From Ascaris suum (taxonomy: Eukaryota; Nematoda; Chromadorea; Rhabditida; Ascarididae), in assembly GCA_013433145.1 (NCBI GenBank), contig CM024170.1, forward strand, positions 8,877,366 to 8,941,365: DNA of 64,000 nt. The letters are read 5' to 3'. Each line of letters starts with the position of its first letter. The first letter of the stretch is position 1. The position numbers were made by a program, and so were the translations under genes. The notes beneath the pieces are model-generated. The model was not told the origin of the DNA. It made no database searches and was given only the letters and a program-made list of their open reading frames with translations. This document shows positions 62,419-64,000 of the stretch, piece after piece.

Positions 62419-62949
62419 ATGCGTAGAACACAACAGCAAAACTGCTCCACGGTGGCTTTTAGCATCATTTTAACGGTGTCAACATTTTTAAGGCGCAGAA
62501 AAATTTCCTTCGTCAAAAACCATCTGAGAAGAACCTTATACAGTAATCAGTGTAAATATTTATCCTGTAAGATAAGCAATTCTTATGATTTTCAAAATTA
62601 TGTGGGGAGGGGTAGGAGGATAGGAAGTGGTGAAAATCAAATTGCGGGTCACAAAACTATCAACTCCCTCAAGTGCATGATACATGGTGTAATTTTTTCT
62701 GGCCAGTTATCATTTATTGGCGTCAACTATATAAATGACACTCATTCAACTTCGAATATTATTAGGGGCTATAAACAACTATATAAACTTCGAATATTAG
62801 TATTAGGGGCTCTTTTTATCAAAACGTTAATTTCACTTCACAGCCACGCCTCGCCTACTAGCGATACTGCTTTGAACCGAGAAAGCGGATCGGTTAAGCA
62901 AAATGGTCATTGCAGGGTCGAGCAGGACGTCGATTGCTTATGGCAATGA
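62419..62949 (+). other. Long open frame just 3' of the globin stop
   Basis: 176 codons begin 13 bases after the globin TAA. The product is basic with no domain pattern, and part of it is a short duplication (CTTCGAATATTA...TTAGGGGCT occurs twice). I regard it as probably 3' UTR or chance, but its length is unusual for this AT content. Confidence 0.15.
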
Positions 62950-63090
62950 TGACCGTCATAATTCGGAAACTCGTTACGTTTGTAGTACTCCACCGAGGTA
63001 TTATTCCCAAAATTATAACATTACTGTCCAGGTCTACCCCGGTTACCCTTCTAAACTCTTCGCTGTGCTTGCCATCGGCACTACTTAGTA
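62903..63090 (-). mobile_element. Possible RTE-like retrotransposon C-terminal relic
   Basis: On the minus strand the frame ends PRWSTTNVTSFRIM... NRRPARPCNDHF. This recalls the closing 'dRWt..v..w.pr....RGRP..RW.D.f' motif of RTE-clade reverse transcriptases, with several conserved Trp lost. The opposite strand is also open, so the call is tentative. Confidence 0.3.
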
Positions 63091-63099
63091 ATCGATGAT

Positions 63100-64000
63100 G
63101 GTTGAAAGTTTTCATGTCCTATGGCTGTTACAGCTCCCTTAAAAGAAATATGCAGCAAATGCATAGGATGAACTCATATTCGAGGCAGAGAAAGTAGACT
63201 GTTAAAAGACGAAAAGTGCATTTTTAGTAAAAGCCATTTGGCGAATTTCGATGGCATTCGAAAGATTGAAATCGGCTTTCTCTGAAACGTCCACAAAACT
63301 CACTTTATAGTGTGCGAGTTATCTCTCTCCTTATTGAAACATGCATCCCTTCCAGCCGAATAAACTTGTCAAATACTCCACTGCATCCAATATTCAATCA
63401 TAATGAAGCTCATCAGCCGTTATTATCAACATACTTGGAAAAATAAGTTTTTTTTCACTCGGTTTCCTACGTCTACTTCTGTTGTAAACCGCTGTCTCTG
63501 CATCTCTGAAATCGGCGAATATGTTTTTCACTTGCTTAAAAGAAATAACACGTGTACAACGTAGCGCCCTATTTGTATCTCCCATGTAATTCATCAGATG
63601 CTTGCGCTAGTGCCGCTAAAAAATTGTTCTGTATACAGAAAATAAAAAACAGCTATAAATCAAAAAAAGAGGTTTACTTTTGGAAAAATGTTCTTTGTAT
63701 GAACTCGCTTGAATACTACTGAAGGCAACGGGAGTGGTTCGAGAATAAGGAAAGCTGATTTGGACTTCTTAAGTTCCCCCGATTTCCCCCTCCCTCTTCC
63801 CAAAAAAAACATGCCCCTATTCCAGAAGACTTGATATTCATGGCATTTGTTCGATTTTTTTCCAAGTTTGAAGGTTTGCATCTCAAATTTAAGGCGGGTA
63901 TTCATCTTCGAGGACTTTCCTACCGATAGAAAAGCTTTTTTTTCGAAATTTCCCTAGAGTGCCTTTTATTCAAAGAAGTACTGTGTTCAGCGGAAGGCCT
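63100..64000. other. No gene recognised
   Basis: Short frames only. An AATAAA near 63.36 kb on the plus strand could serve a long globin 3' UTR, but nothing else supports it. Confidence 0.35.

Overview
The window is animal nuclear DNA, most likely from a clade V (strongylid or hookworm-like) nematode. It is AT-rich, coding sequence is cut into many small exons (about 35-270 bases) separated by introns of roughly 60 bases to several kilobases, splice acceptors have the nematode TTTCAG form, and both readable families (an N-myristoylated globin and a C-type lectin) are typical of nematodes. CR1/L2-like and RTE-like retrotransposon relics fit the same lineage. The species assignment is inference. 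There are no bacterial operons, CRISPR arrays or rRNA genes, and I recognised no tRNA.

All gene models were assembled by eye from reading frames, splice signals and phase matching, without transcripts or database searches. Most real exons are too short to stand out as open reading frames.

Layout. At 0.5-4.8 kb there is a minus-strand gene of unknown family with an SR-rich segment (four phase-consistent exons, possibly a fifth), and a stop-ridden plus-strand relic inside one of its introns. From 5 to 18.6 kb I see no convincing gene, only simple repeats, a 51-base hairpin and a GC-rich block. At 18.6-19.7 kb there is a possible plus-strand gene ending in an acyltransferase-like membrane segment. 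At 22.8-23.9 kb there is a possible two-exon small gene. At 26.4 kb there is an ankyrin-like exon on the minus strand.

The largest gene runs from 39.3 down to 28.0 kb on the minus strand. It encodes a single-pass type II membrane protein with two C-type-lectin-like modules and an acidic, helical tail, and has a poly(A) signal at 27.9 kb. Its introns hold a long (AT)n tract and possible transposon scraps.

From 41.6 to 49.5 kb there is a possible plus-strand first exon, a three-exon minus-strand gene (43.3-44.4 kb) and a minus-strand multi-exon gene with a cysteine-bearing, apparently extracellular product (46.8-49.5 kb). From 49.5 to 57.2 kb there is a foldback element and a CR1-like reverse-transcriptase remnant. 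From 57.3 to 62.4 kb an eight-exon plus-strand gene encodes a divergent, probably myristoylated globin of about 247 residues. It is followed by a possible RTE remnant.

The genes are on both strands and show no obvious shared pathway. The best supported are the globin and the lectin. The genes at 43-49 kb and 3-4.8 kb rest on phase consistency and protein-like composition only.
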